Below are positions 19,042 through 27,786 of a stretch of 44,637 nt of DNA, in pieces. Origin of the DNA: Prochlorococcus sp. AG-412-C21 (lineage in GTDB: Bacteria; Cyanobacteriota; Cyanobacteriia; PCC-6307; Cyanobiaceae); the NCBI GenBank assembly GCA_003214975.1, contig QCKZ01000008.1, forward strand, positions 1-44,637. Direction: 5' to 3'. A program made the position numbers and the translations under genes. Positions within the stretch are counted from its first letter, which is position 1, and the number at the start of each line of letters is the position of its first letter. The notes beneath the pieces were generated by a model that searched no databases, was not told where the DNA came from, and worked only from the letters and a program-made list of their open reading frames with translations.

Positions 19042-20052
19042 ATTTTTAGTCATTTCGATTGCAGTCTTTATAGCCTCAATCATGCTTTGAGATTGCGCTA
19101 TTCCTTTGCCAGCAATATCAAATCCTGTTCCATGATCTGGAGATGTTCTTATAAAAGGTAAACCTATTGTAGTGTTTACTGAGTAATTAAGAGCTATAAC
19201 CTTCATTGGTATTAAACCTTGATCATGATACATAGCAAGAATGCCATCATGCTTTTCAGCATCTTTGTGTCTCCAAGCTTTTGCGGAAGAATTCCAACAA
19301 CTATCTGGCGATAAAGGGCCTAATAATCTAATATCTTTATTTTTTTCATTCCAAGAAATCAATGCATCATTAAGCCAATCTCTTTCTTCATTACCCAAAA
19401 TACCTTCTTCGCCAGCATGAGGGTTTAAGCCGGCAACTTTTAAAGTATGTTTTTCATTATATTTATCACAAAACTCTTTGAAAAGATCCAATTTAGAGTG
19501 AATTAATTTTGTATTTAGCCTCTTTGGCACCTCACAAAGTGCTATGTGGGTTGTAGCAAGCAAGGTATTGAATCTCCAACCAGTAATTGGTGATTTAGCT
19601 GTGAATAGCATTCCAACATTTTTTGCTGAACACAATTTTGCTAATACTTCAGTCTGGCCTTCGAAGTAATGACCTGCTAGTGACCATGATTTCTTACAAA
19701 TTGGGCCAGTTACAAGTGCTGAATTAGGATATTTTTTTACAATTTCAATTGCTTTTGTTAAGTAATAGAAACTTGAATTGCCATAACTTAATTTAGATTC
19801 ATTATCAGATGAAGAAATTTTGAGATCATGAATTTCTAAATTATTAGGATTTGCTAGATTTTTCAATCCTAAAGATTTGAGATGATTATATGTATTTTGT
19901 AGATTCCTTTTTGAGCCCACTAATATATAGTCAATATTTTCTGGTATCTCATGAGAACCAAGAGCTTTTAAAATTATTTCAGGTCCTACACCAGACTCAT
20001 CTCCGACGCTTAATACTATTTTAAATGTATTATTTGTATTTTTAAAATTCAT
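19018..20052 (-). CDS. pdxA: 4-hydroxythreonine-4-phosphate dehydrogenase PdxA
   Basis: PdxA oxidises 4-phosphohydroxy-L-threonine in the DXP-dependent route to pyridoxal phosphate. Motifs seen are VLSVGDESGVGPEIILKAL at the N-terminus, ALVTGPICKKSWSLAGHYFEGQTE, GLNPHAGEEGILGNEE with a metal-binding His, and MYHDQGLIPMKVI with the second metal His/Asp, then RTSPDHGTGFDIAGKG. At 344 residues it is standard. Its 3' end overlaps accB by 24 bases on the other strand, and it lies 26 bp after the SDR-like gene on the same strand, so those two may be co-transcribed. Confidence 0.94.
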   Translation of the reverse strand: MNFKNTNNTFKIVLSVGDESGVGPEIILKALGSHEIPENIDYILVGSKRNLQNTYNHLKSLGLKNLANPNNLEIHDLKISSSDNESKLSYGNSSFYYLTKAIEIVKKYPNSALVTGPICKKSWSLAGHYFEGQTEVLAKLCSAKNVGMLFTAKSPITGWRFNTLLATTHIALCEVPKRLNTKLIHSKLDLFKEFCDKYNEKHTLKVAGLNPHAGEEGILGNEERDWLNDALISWNEKNKDIRLLGPLSPDSCWNSSAKAWRHKDAEKHDGILAMYHDQGLIPMKVIALNYSVNTTIGLPFIRTSPDHGTGFDIAGKGIAQSQSMIEAIKTAIEMTKNSRLLNTH

Positions 20053-20078
20053 AAAAAGTTTTTAAATCTATTTATTTT

Positions 20079-20957
20079 TTAACTATTTAAAAAGCAATTT
20101 TTTAAGCCTATTTTATAGTTTTTATAAATTAGTTTATATCCAAGTGTTTCACACAAAAGTTTATTAGAAACTCTTCTATTTTCCATCCAAAAAGATTGAG
20201 CGATAGGTGATAAGTCCTTTTTTGCATCCTCAAATAATATTGGTTTTGGCATTTTTAATCCAAGTAGATCGTAACAATATTGAATAACGTCTATTTGAGC
20301 ACAGGGTTCGTCATCTGCAATATTAATAATTTGATGAAATTTTAAAGAATCTTTATTTTGTAATAGATAGATAATTGCATTTGTAATATCAGCAACATGA
20401 ATCCTTGAAAATACTTGATCTTTTTTTGAGATAACACGAATCTTTTGATTTTTTATTGCTTCAAAAGTGGATCTACCAGGTCCATAAATACCTGGTAACC
20501 GAAAAATTTGTACCGGTAAACCTGATTTCATCCATTCTTTTTCGCAATGTAATCTTTTATGACTTCTTTTTTGAAAAGGGTTAGGTTTGTCAATCTCAGA
20601 TACCCAATCGCCTTTGGTGTTCCCATATACTCCTGTGGTAGATAAATATCCAACCCATTCAAGGGATAAACTTTTTAGCTTATTTTTCAGACTTTCTAAT
20701 ACTGGATCATTACCATTCTTGTCGGGAGGTATGCAACTAAGAATATGCGTTACACCATCAAAAATTTTTTCATTAGGAACTATTCCCTTTTCACTGTTAA
20801 AAACAAAACTATTTGGATCTTTATTTTCAGATCTCGAACTTGTTAAAGCTGTATAACCAAATTTTTTTATGGTTTTTGCAAAGAAACTACCGGTAAAACC
20901 ACATCCTAAGATTAAAAATTTATTTTTATTTCTTAGAGAACTTGCGAAATTATTCAT
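20079..20957 (-). CDS. NAD(P)-binding SDR/epimerase-like protein (YeeZ-like)
   Basis: The 292-residue protein has a Rossmann start KFLILGCGFTGSFFAKTIKKFGY, an SDR-type catalytic region YLSTTGVYGN, and FRLPGIYGPGRS. The Tyr of the usual YxxxK motif is not in a clear active-site position, as in atypical extended SDRs such as YeeZ. Its substrate is not evident. It is the first gene of a probable minus-strand unit with pdxA. The start ATG at 20957 is divergent from a small plus-strand gene, with a short palindrome TACATATGTA (20972-20981) between them. Confidence 0.75.
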   Translation of the reverse strand: MNNFASSLRNKNKFLILGCGFTGSFFAKTIKKFGYTALTSSRSENKDPNSFVFNSEKGIVPNEKIFDGVTHILSCIPPDKNGNDPVLESLKNKLKSLSLEWVGYLSTTGVYGNTKGDWVSEIDKPNPFQKRSHKRLHCEKEWMKSGLPVQIFRLPGIYGPGRSTFEAIKNQKIRVISKKDQVFSRIHVADITNAIIYLLQNKDSLKFHQIINIADDEPCAQIDVIQYCYDLLGLKMPKPILFEDAKKDLSPIAQSFWMENRRVSNKLLCETLGYKLIYKNYKIGLKNCFLNS

Positions 20958-20991
20958 AGGTAGTATAGTAGTACATATGTATTATTTAACA

Positions 20992-21216
20992 ATGAAGTCA
21001 GCTTTTAAGCCTAAATTAAAAACTTTCTGCATTAGCAAAAGTAGTTATACTCATCTGAAAGAAAAAGAAATCAGTTTAGTTGATTATAAATTCTACCAAA
21101 AATTATTTATTGTTCTCATTTCATTGTCTACATTTTTAATATTCCCAGAATCGCCAAGAGATTTGGAAAATATATGTGAGAATTACAATTCTAGAAAATT
21201 ATGTAATGTTTGGTAG
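20992..21216 (+). CDS. Small hypothetical protein with one membrane segment
   Basis: The open frame extends back to 20869, but that part lies within the antisense SDR gene, so I start at the ATG at 20992 (74 residues); an ATG at 20977 is possible. The sequence is basic at the N-terminus (MKSAFKPKLKTFCISK). A hydrophobic stretch KLFIVLISLSTFLIF near residues 42-56 follows, and then a short tail with two Cys (ENICENYNSRKLCNVW). The type II-like layout suggests a membrane anchor with the tail outside, where the two Cys could form a disulfide. I recognise no domain, and the gene is probably restricted to picocyanobacteria. Its stop abuts the stop of the HNH gene. Confidence 0.6.
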   Translation: MKSAFKPKLKTFCISKSSYTHLKEKEISLVDYKFYQKLFIVLISLSTFLIFPESPRDLENICENYNSRKLCNVW

Positions 21217-21615
21217 TCAAGCTGCTTTATATTTTGAGTCGCCTTGTTCATAATTTTTATTCACCTTGAAATTAGGATTAGCCCATTGTAATAATCTTAT
21301 AGCTAATCTTAAATCTCCTTCTAACCAAGCTCTTATAGCCATTGCTCTTCTAGGATCATAAAATTTTTGTCTTCTATACCAATACAAAGCATTTTCATCT
21401 GATTTATCCCCATTACAAGAAAGACATGCAGGTACACAGTTTTCTGTGGTATTTAATCCTCCTTGGCTACGTGGTAATACATGGTCAATGGATTCAGATG
21501 GTTTTCCGCAATATATGCAGCTTTTTCCTGTAAATCTATGAATTGACTTTCGCCATTGTCTAAATCTGAACTTAGGACATAAATCCTCTAAAAATACAGC
21601 ATCATTGATATGCAT
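21217..21615 (-). CDS. Stand-alone HNH endonuclease-domain protein
   Basis: The 132-residue protein contains a compact HNH domain. A zinc-binding CIYCGKP precedes IDHVLPRSQGG, and ENCVPACLSCNGDKSDENA supplies the second Cys pair. The C-terminal part (FYDPRRAMAIRAWLEGDLRLAIRLLQW) is helical. Cyanobacteria commonly carry such single-domain HNH proteins in core positions, not linked to introns or phages; the cellular role is unsettled. No associated methylase, intron or terminase is in sight. The upstream spacer of 170 bp (21616-21785) holds nothing I recognise. Confidence 0.85.
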   Translation of the reverse strand: MHINDAVFLEDLCPKFRFRQWRKSIHRFTGKSCIYCGKPSESIDHVLPRSQGGLNTTENCVPACLSCNGDKSDENALYWYRRQKFYDPRRAMAIRAWLEGDLRLAIRLLQWANPNFKVNKNYEQGDSKYKAA

Positions 21616-21785
21616 TCAGACTATTTAGTTAAATAAATAATGGCTTGCATATATTAAAAGTCAATATTTATTTATCATTTTTTAGACAAAATTGGTGCGT
21701 AAAAATATAATTTAGTGTTGATAGATACACAAATACAATTTACTAAATTTACTAATTAAAAAATGAAAAAATTTAAAGCTTTAAA

Positions 21786-22205
21786 TTAATATCCATATCT
21801 TTCAATTGTCTCTTCTGAATATTTTTCATTAGCTTCTTCTAATTCTTTTTCTAACTTTTCTTTTCTTTTTGCTTCTTTTTGTAGTTCTCTTTGTAACTTT
21901 CTATCTGGATGAAGATTATCTAGATATTCAACACAATAGCCGTATTTTTCTCTCTCTCTTATAACTGATTCAGTAATTTGTGATGCTGCTTGTTTAGGAG
22001 AGACTTTGAATAATCCTCCCTTTTGTTTTTTTATATACGTATATGCTGCATCCCAACTACTTTGATGATCATTGCCTCCATCTCTCATAGTACAGAAAAT
22101 CTCTGCTCCAAATGATCCTGCATTAACTTTAGATATTTGAAAATACAGTGGAGAAATTATTCCTAGAGTTAATAGTATTAATTTTTTCTGCGTAGATCTT
22201 TGCAT
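21786..22205 (-). CDS. Secreted hypothetical protein with charged coiled-coil tail
   Basis: A signal peptide is visible: MQRSTQKKLILLTLGIISPLYFQ, with cleavage likely after VNA. The mature part starts GSFGAEIFCTMRDGGNDHQSSWDAAYTYIK and contains a second Cys (EKYGYCVEYL), so a disulfide is possible. The last 40 residues are a Lys/Glu-rich helix. It has 139 residues and no domain I can name. The start at 22205 precedes the signal peptide directly. It is monocistronic. Confidence 0.65.
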   Translation of the reverse strand: MQRSTQKKLILLTLGIISPLYFQISKVNAGSFGAEIFCTMRDGGNDHQSSWDAAYTYIKKQKGGLFKVSPKQAASQITESVIREREKYGYCVEYLDNLHPDRKLQRELQKEAKRKEKLEKELEEANEKYSEETIERYGY

Positions 22206-22262
22206 TAAAATTTTATTCTTCTATTTAAAAATATCTTTTATTGAGAATATGTCTATAGAAAT

Positions 22263-22775
22263 TTAAGATTTAATTAGTCCGAATATGTTCAAACATTTTA
22301 CAACTAAAGGAAGAATTAAAAGCACAGTAATTAGCCTTACTGCGTGTAGTGTTGCAACTGCTGCCCCTACTCCATATTCTGAACCTACCAAACTCATACC
22401 GCTAATACCTCCTGGTGCAGCCCCTAGAATTGTTGTAATGATATCTATATTAAGTAATCTGCTTGTCCATAAACCAATTGCTAATCCTGTAATAACTAAA
22501 GTAAAAGTTATTAGGATAGCAGGTCTCCATAAGCTTTGAAGGTCAACTAAGGAGTCTTTAGTTAATGATGTGCCAATAACTGTTCCAATGCAAATTTCTA
22601 ATATCGTTCTTGAACCAATTGGCCACTCTGCTATCTCTACTTTGCCACTAATACTTAATATGCTTGCGCCAATTAAAGCCCCAGCAAGAGGAGCTGCAGG
22701 TATACCAGTTTTTAAAGCTAATGCTCCAAAAATACTTCCAGCAAGTATGTAGTATATGAGATTTATGTTTGGCAT
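22263..22775 (-). CDS. AbrB-type membrane protein, single half-unit
   Basis: From MPNINLIYY (ATG at 22775) the product is 170 residues with about five hydrophobic segments. It has the AbrB_dup signature PAAPLAGALIGASILS near the N-terminus and ILGAAPGGISGMSLVGSEYG near the middle. Full-length family members contain two such halves (about 350 residues), and this is one. Related proteins include the E. coli AbrB membrane protein, which is not the Bacillus transition regulator. Possible upstream starts at 22883 and 22931 would add a polar 36-52-residue leader overlapping the opposite-strand small gene; I rejected them. Substrate unknown. Confidence 0.7.
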   Translation of the reverse strand: MPNINLIYYILAGSIFGALALKTGIPAAPLAGALIGASILSISGKVEIAEWPIGSRTILEICIGTVIGTSLTKDSLVDLQSLWRPAILITFTLVITGLAIGLWTSRLLNIDIITTILGAAPGGISGMSLVGSEYGVGAAVATLHAVRLITVLLILPLVVKCLNIFGLIKS

Positions 22776-22908
22776 GAATTTTATTGATGTTTGGACATAA
22801 TATAAGAAAAATTTTTTTTGGCTTGAGTTTATGGTCAAATTATATTTTTGTTTTTCTCTCGTAATGTCCCCTTTTATTGGCATAATATTATTTAAAGCAT
22901 AGTTTTTT

Positions 22909-23106
22909 ATGTCTTCACAAATTTCATACAAATTTCAGAAAAGCCCAATTAAGAAAAAATTATCTTTTTTCGAGGGTGGCCACTACCTTGAAAAATTAGA
23001 GTTTGCTCTTGCAATAGCTCAAACTAAGGGAGATGAAAAAAAATCAATTTCTCTTAGGAAAAAGATTGTTGAATTGGGTGGAAATGTTGAAGAGCCCGGA
23101 ACTTAA
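22909..23106 (+). CDS. Small conserved picocyanobacterial protein, function unknown
   Basis: This 65-residue ORF begins MSSQISYKFQKSPIKKKL and continues with a helical EKLEFALAIAQTKGDEKKSISLRKKIVELGGN. It has the length, codon use and clean isolation of a real gene: it sits between the divergent AbrB-type gene and the convergent aminotransferase, ending one base before the latter's stop. The sequence is soluble and basic, with an amphipathic helix pair. I recognise no domain. The 5' end overlaps only a spurious upstream extension of the opposite gene. Confidence 0.6.
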   Translation: MSSQISYKFQKSPIKKKLSFFEGGHYLEKLEFALAIAQTKGDEKKSISLRKKIVELGGNVEEPGT

Positions 23107-23107
23107 C

Positions 23108-24271
23108 TCAATTTGCTTCAAGATACATAGATGCCACCTCTAAAGCTTTACCAGCTTGCTGAGCTGTTATTTTGCTTTGATCAAGAAGTATTTTACTAAT
23201 AGCAGAAATCACTGTAATTATATCTCTATCATTCACATAGCCTAAATGACCTACTCTGAATATTTTCCCTTTTAAGTGATCTTGACCGCCAGCAAGCAGG
23301 ATATCAAACTTATTTTTAATTGTTTTTCTAAATTCTTCAGCATCGATTTCTCCAGTTTTTATTGCAGTAATTGAAGGACTTAAATATTTTTCATCAGCAA
23401 ATAATTCTAGATTTAAAGCTTTTACAGCATTGCTCATTGCTAATTTATGTTTATTATGCCTGAGGAAAATATTTTGTAATCCTTCTTCTCGCATCATTTT
23501 TAAAGCTTCATCTAAAGCAAAAACCAAATTAACTGCAGGAGTATATGGATTACTGTTACTTAAAAGACTCTTTCTGTAGGATTTCAAATTTAAATAAAAT
23601 TTTGGTAAATTAGATTTTTCTGTAGCTTCCCATGCCTTTTGGCTCATTGCTATAAAACTAAGACCTGGCGGTATCATGTATCCCTTTTGTGATCCTGAAG
23701 CGACGACATCTAATTGCCATTCATCTACTGGCACATTGCAAGCTCCAAGACTTGTCACGCAGTCAACAATTGATAAAGCTGTATTGTGTTCGCGAATATA
23801 TGAACTTATAGTTTCTAGATCATTAATTACACCTGTTGAGGTTTCAGAATGAGTCAAAATAACTGCCTTTATTTCTTTTTGTTTATCTTCTTCTAATACC
23901 TTTTTGAATTCTGCTGGATTAAGAGGGTTCCCCCATTCGGAATCAATTTTTATTACTTCTAAACCAAATTCTTTAGCAACTTTCACCCATCTTTCGCCAA
24001 ATTTTCCATTTTCTCCACAAATTACTTTATCTCCTTTACTTAAAGTATTTATTATTCCAGCTTCCATTGCGGCAGTTCCACTACCAGTAATTGTTAGAAC
24101 ATCATTTGCAGTTTGATGAAGCCACTTTAAATTGTTAGTGGTACTCTCTACGAGATCTTGGAATTCTTTACTGCGATGGCCTATTGGATGCTTGCTTAGT
24201 GCTTGTAAAACTTTTTCTGGAACTGGTGTGGGTCCAGGAATCATCAATGATAATTTTTGTTGTATGGCCAC
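23108..24271 (-). CDS. Alanine--glyoxylate / serine--pyruvate-type aminotransferase (class V)
   Basis: This PLP enzyme of 387 residues belongs to the class V fold. It starts KLSLMIPGPTPVPEKVLQAL. The domain continues with TITGSGTAAMEAGI and HSETSTGVINDLETIS, then SIVDCVTSLGACNVPVDEW, and the PLP-lysine motif SGSQKGYMIPPGLSFIAMS. The usual reactions are alanine-glyoxylate or serine-glyoxylate transamination, which fits photorespiratory glyoxylate handling. Some relatives act on purine-derived (S)-ureidoglycine, so the exact donor and acceptor are not certain. Confidence 0.88.
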   Translation of the reverse strand: MAIQQKLSLMIPGPTPVPEKVLQALSKHPIGHRSKEFQDLVESTTNNLKWLHQTANDVLTITGSGTAAMEAGIINTLSKGDKVICGENGKFGERWVKVAKEFGLEVIKIDSEWGNPLNPAEFKKVLEEDKQKEIKAVILTHSETSTGVINDLETISSYIREHNTALSIVDCVTSLGACNVPVDEWQLDVVASGSQKGYMIPPGLSFIAMSQKAWEATEKSNLPKFYLNLKSYRKSLLSNSNPYTPAVNLVFALDEALKMMREEGLQNIFLRHNKHKLAMSNAVKALNLELFADEKYLSPSITAIKTGEIDAEEFRKTIKNKFDILLAGGQDHLKGKIFRVGHLGYVNDRDIITVISAISKILLDQSKITAQQAGKALEVASMYLEAN

Positions 24272-24331
24272 TTTTTGTTAAATAGGTCATTCTTAGAGTA
24301 GTTCTCATTATATATTTTTCAATTACTTGAT

Positions 24332-25444
24332 TTGAAAAAAGGATTTTCTTTACCTTTGTGGGTTGCTGGAGCTGCTAGGTCAGCATTAAAAAAATTAGTA
24401 GGTTTGCCATTTGATAATTATGAACTAATAAAGATTTCTAATGAAAATAAAGAAATAAAAATTGAGATTAATTCTGTTGGTTTACTTCAAGATGACTCGC
24501 ATGCATTAGGAATTACCTTCGCTAAGTCTGGATTAGATCTTGACATTACGCAAAACTTAGAAATATGGACAATAGCCTCTTTAGAAAAAATTTCTTTTAA
24601 TAATCCTAGTCAAACAAATCTAATTAATATTATTGCAGGATCTGGTGTAGGTATAAAAGAGGACACATTAGAGATATGTATTTCTGATTTTGCCAAAAAA
24701 GTTTTATATGAAAATTTATTAGATATTATTCCTGAGGGCTTTAATTTGAAATTAGAAATAATTTTCCCAAATGGGGTTTTTTTAGCTGAAAGAACTAGTA
24801 ATAAGTCATTTGGTATCGTTGATGGATTATCTATTATTGGAACTTCTGCTGAGACTTATTCGAGTGCTTCACCTGATCAATTAGAAGATGCTAAAACTAA
24901 TCTAAGAAAGTTAATTAAAAATGATTTTAAAGGGAAAGTTGTTTTTGTTATTGGTGAAAATGGTTTAAATTTGGCAAAAACTTGCAATGTTAAGTTGCCA
25001 ATTATAAAAGTTGGAAACTGGATAGGACCATTAATAGTTGATGCTGCAATAAAAAATGTTGAAACTGTAATTCTTTTTGGTTATCACGGAAAATTAATTA
25101 AATTAGCAGGTGGTATTTTTCATACACATAATCATTTAGCTGATGGACGAATTGAGATTCTTGTTTATTTAGCTGTTAAAGAAAAGGTACCAGCTGAAAT
25201 AATAGTTGAATTATCTCAGTTAGATAATCTTGAGAATGCATTATTACTTCTTGAAGGATTTGATCAATCTATAGCTGATAAATTATTCAAGAATTTATCA
25301 AATACCATCGAAAAACGTTCTTTTGCATATGTTAATAGGTATGTAAAAACAGATATGGAAATCGCATCAATCATTTTTGATAGAAAAAGGAAAATTAGGT
25401 GGGCTGGAATTAACGGCAATAATTATATTTCTTATTTTCAATGA
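24332..25444 (+). CDS. cbiD: Cobalt-precorrin-5B C1-methyltransferase CbiD
   Basis: CbiD methylates C1 of cobalt-precorrin-5B in the anaerobic branch of cobamide synthesis. Evidence is the N-terminal GFSLPLWVAGAARSALKK, followed by IAGSGVGI, GTSAETYSSASPDQLEDAKTNL, VFVIGENGLNLA, and the C-terminal LFGYHGKLIKLAGGIFHTHNHLADGR region typical of CbiD. It has 370 residues. The start is TTG at 24332; no better start is close. A cobamide pathway fits the presence of cobalamin-dependent QueG. It lies 54 bp upstream of guaA on the same strand. Confidence 0.92.
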   Translation: MKKGFSLPLWVAGAARSALKKLVGLPFDNYELIKISNENKEIKIEINSVGLLQDDSHALGITFAKSGLDLDITQNLEIWTIASLEKISFNNPSQTNLINIIAGSGVGIKEDTLEICISDFAKKVLYENLLDIIPEGFNLKLEIIFPNGVFLAERTSNKSFGIVDGLSIIGTSAETYSSASPDQLEDAKTNLRKLIKNDFKGKVVFVIGENGLNLAKTCNVKLPIIKVGNWIGPLIVDAAIKNVETVILFGYHGKLIKLAGGIFHTHNHLADGRIEILVYLAVKEKVPAEIIVELSQLDNLENALLLLEGFDQSIADKLFKNLSNTIEKRSFAYVNRYVKTDMEIASIIFDRKRKIRWAGINGNNYISYFQ

Positions 25445-25498
25445 GATTAATTTGTGATTCATTATGCTTTTGTAAATAAATTGAGTTAACTTTTATAC

Positions 25499-27085
25499 AT
25501 GAGTCAAATAATTTTAAAAAAAGAACGAGATCCTTCAATATTAATTTTGGATTTTGGATCTCAATATTCTGAATTGATTGCAAGAAGAATTAGAGAAACT
25601 AATGTTTTTTCTCTTGTAGTAAGTAATTACATTTCAATTGAGGAAATTAAAAATATTAACCCTAAAGGGATTATTTTGAGTGGAGGCCCAAATTCTGTAT
25701 ATGAACAAAATGCGCCTAAGTGTGATGAAAAAATTTTTAATTTAGGAATTCCTATTCTTGGAATATGCTATGGAATGCAATTAATGGTCAAAGAACTTGG
25801 AGGGTCTGTTATTTCAGCTACCAAAAGAGCTGAATATGGTAGAGCACCAATAAATATAGACCAAGAATCTGACCTCCTTTTTGAGGTAGAAGATAAATCT
25901 ATTATGTGGATGAGTCATGGCGATTCTATTAATTGTTTGCCTTATGGATTTAATAAAATTGCTCATACCGAGAACACACTACATGCAGCAATTGCAAATG
26001 ATAGTAAGAAATTATTTGGTGTACAATTTCATCCTGAAGTTATTCATTCAGAGTTTGGGATGACGGTAATTAAAAACTTTGTTTATAAAATTTCTTGTTG
26101 TGCGGCTGATTGGACAACCGAAACCTATATAGAGGAAACTATTCCCAGGATAAGAGAGCAAGTTGGCAATAAAAAAGTTTTGCTTGCCTTATCTGGAGGA
26201 GTTGATTCCTCAACTCTTGCTTTTCTTCTCAATAAAGCTATTGGAAATCAGCTTACATGCATGTTTATAGACCAAGGTTTCATGAGAAAAGGTGAACCAG
26301 AATTTTTAATGAATTTTTTTGATAAGAAATTTCATATAAAAGTTGAATATATTAATGCAAGGGAAAGGTTTATTGCAAAATTAAAAGGTATTACTGATCC
26401 AGAACAAAAAAGAAAAATTATAGGTGAAGAATTTATTAGAGTATTTGAGGAAGAAAGCAATAGATTGGGACCTTTTCAGTATTTAGCCCAAGGTACTCTT
26501 TATCCTGATGTTATTGAAAGTGCTGGGACTAATATTGATCCTAAAACAGGAGAAAGAATAGCTGTAAAAATAAAGAGTCATCATAATGTGGGTGGATTGC
26601 CAAAAGATTTACAATTTAAATTAGTTGAGCCATTAAGAAAACTGTTTAAGGATGAAGTCCGAAAAGTGGGAGCTGCTTTAGGTTTGCCGGATGAAATCAT
26701 AAAAAGGCATCCATTTCCAGGACCAGGATTAGCTATAAGAATTTTGGGAGAGGTGAATAATGAAAAACTTGATTGTTTAAGAGATGCAGACTGGATAGTA
26801 AGAGATGAAATTAAAAAAGCAGGTCTTTACAATGATATTTGGCAAGCTTTTGCAGTATTGCTACCTGTAAAAACAGTAGGAGTTATGGGCGATAAAAGGA
26901 CTTATGCATGGCCAATAGTTTTACGTTGTGTATCTAGTGAAGATGGTATGACAGCCGACTGGTCAAAGATTCCTTTTCAAATTTTGGAGAGGATTGCAAA
27001 TAGAATCGTAAACGAAGTAAGTTTAGTGAATAGAGTTGTTTATGATATTACAAGCAAACCTCCTGGAACTATTGAGTGGGAATAA
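25499..27085 (+). CDS. guaA: GMP synthase (glutamine-hydrolysing) GuaA
   Basis: GuaA converts XMP to GMP. The glutamine amidotransferase domain (about 1-200) has GICYGMQ with the nucleophile Cys near residue 90, and [11 protein letters not shown]. The ATP pyrophosphatase P-loop LSGGVDSS is near 231. The C-terminal dimerisation domain has [16 protein letters not shown] and ends PPGTIEWE. It has 528 residues. Its last twelve bases, GAGTGGGAATAA (27074-27085), recur twice downstream as the boundaries of repeat modules. The 3' end of guaA is a reported integration site for genomic islands in several bacteria. Confidence 0.97.
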   Translation: MSQIILKKERDPSILILDFGSQYSELIARRIRETNVFSLVVSNYISIEEIKNINPKGIILSGGPNSVYEQNAPKCDEKIFNLGIPILGICYGMQLMVKELGGSVISATKRAEYGRAPINIDQESDLLFEVEDKSIMWMSHGDSINCLPYGFNKIAHTENTLHAAIANDSKKLFGVQFHPEVIHSEFGMTVIKNFVYKISCCAADWTTETYIEETIPRIREQVGNKKVLLALSGGVDSSTLAFLLNKAIGNQLTCMFIDQGFMRKGEPEFLMNFFDKKFHIKVEYINARERFIAKLKGITDPEQKRKIIGEEFIRVFEEESNRLGPFQYLAQGTLYPDVIESAGTNIDPKTGERIAVKIKSHHNVGGLPKDLQFKLVEPLRKLFKDEVRKVGAALGLPDEIIKRHPFPGPGLAIRILGEVNNEKLDCLRDADWIVRDEIKKAGLYNDIWQAFAVLLPVKTVGVMGDKRTYAWPIVLRCVSSEDGMTADWSKIPFQILERIANRIVNEVSLVNRVVYDITSKPPGTIEWE

Positions 27086-27299
27086 ACGGATTTTAAGAAC
27101 CCAGTAATAACTTCAATTAATCGGTTTTACGTGAGATATATGCAAAATAATGGTTAAGTCATAGCAGTGCTTTTGAGCGATAAAATCTAGTGCGGTTTTA
27201 AGTGGGTTTTACGCAGCACCTTTTCTCCGTCTCTTAAGAGAAATCGTATAAAGTCTATTTTCTCTACAGTTGATATATTAATTAAAAGTGAATTTTGAT
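27074..27299 (+). repeat. Module leader A: guaA 3' end plus conserved non-coding leader
   Basis: This 226-bp block starts with the guaA stop region GAGTGGGAATAA and runs to the ATG at 27300. It is nearly identical to 27787-28011: I count about 22 differences by eye, with only one length difference, a single T. Inside are one GGTTTTACGT at 27123, a degenerate pair of the same motif at 27194-27214, the perfect palindrome TCTCTTAAGAGA at 27230-27241, and TCTCTACA at 27261. In the guaA frame it continues after the stop for 22 codons to a TAA, including NRFYVRYMQNNG, which may be a decayed coding remnant. No tRNA or known RNA family is recognisable. Confidence 0.85.
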
Positions 27300-27646
27300 A
27301 TGAAAAAAAGTAACTGCTTTTGTCTGTTTTTTTAATAGGATTTCTTTCTCTAATTTCTTTGGGAGTGGTTAAATCTGAAACTTGGATTTGTAGATATGAA
27401 CATCAAGGTAAGAAAAAATCTTTTGTTAGATATAGAAAAGGTTTTGAATTCGTCAGTGATTATGGTGCAACTTCGGAAATACTAAATGAGAATGCAGATA
27501 ATATTCACCTTTATAGTTTTTATACTGGTTTAGATAATTATTATGCTGCATTTCTTGATAAGAAAAATAGTATGTTTTCGATGATTGCATTAAACCCTGG
27601 AAAAGATAGTGCTTTAATTTCAGGTAGTTGTATTATAAATGATTGA
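27300..27646 (+). CDS. Small secreted protein, module A cargo; frameshifted signal-peptide region
   Basis: Between an ATG at 27300 and the stop at 27646 the length is 347 bases, so the frame closes only if two bases are removed. The A run 27303-27309 (seven) and the T run 27327-27333 (seven) are each one base too long. With six in each the start reads MKKVTAFVCFLIGFLSLISLG, a normal signal peptide, and the protein has 114 residues. As it stands, translation could begin only at TTG 27320. The mature part has Cys in WICRYEH and GSCIIND, and matches the module B protein in outline: ICxxE, a mid ILxE, a LDKK loop and a C-terminal GxC. Function unknown. Confidence 0.6.
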
Positions 27647-27786
27647 TTTGTCTTCTCTACAAATAGTTCCCATATTTACGAAAAAAATATCTAGAAATTG
27701 ACTATTTTGGTTTTACGTAGGTTTTACGTAGAAAAACTTTCACCCAAATCGTATTTATAGATTCAATTATTTATCAAGGTCTTATA
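27647..27786 (+). repeat. Module tail A
   Basis: From TCTCTACAAATAG at 27654 to the base before the next guaA-end copy, this tail is 133 bp. It aligns almost without gaps with the 134-bp tail 28515-28648. It includes a pair of GGTTTTACGT repeats (27709-27730, 11-bp period) and ends TATA directly before GAGTGGGAATAA. No credible gene is present. With the following leader it makes up the 365-bp gap between the two cargo genes. Confidence 0.75.

Noticed and set aside
20869..20991. Upstream extension of the small membrane-protein gene
   Set aside because: It runs antisense through the start of the SDR-like gene and is not needed; internal ATGs fit the spacer.
21217..21615. HNH gene as a homing endonuclease or part of a mobile intron
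   Set aside because: It stands alone between ordinary genes with no intron, intein or split host gene around it.
22776..22931. N-terminal extension of the AbrB-type protein
   Set aside because: The extension is polar, not family-like, and overlaps the start of the opposite small gene.
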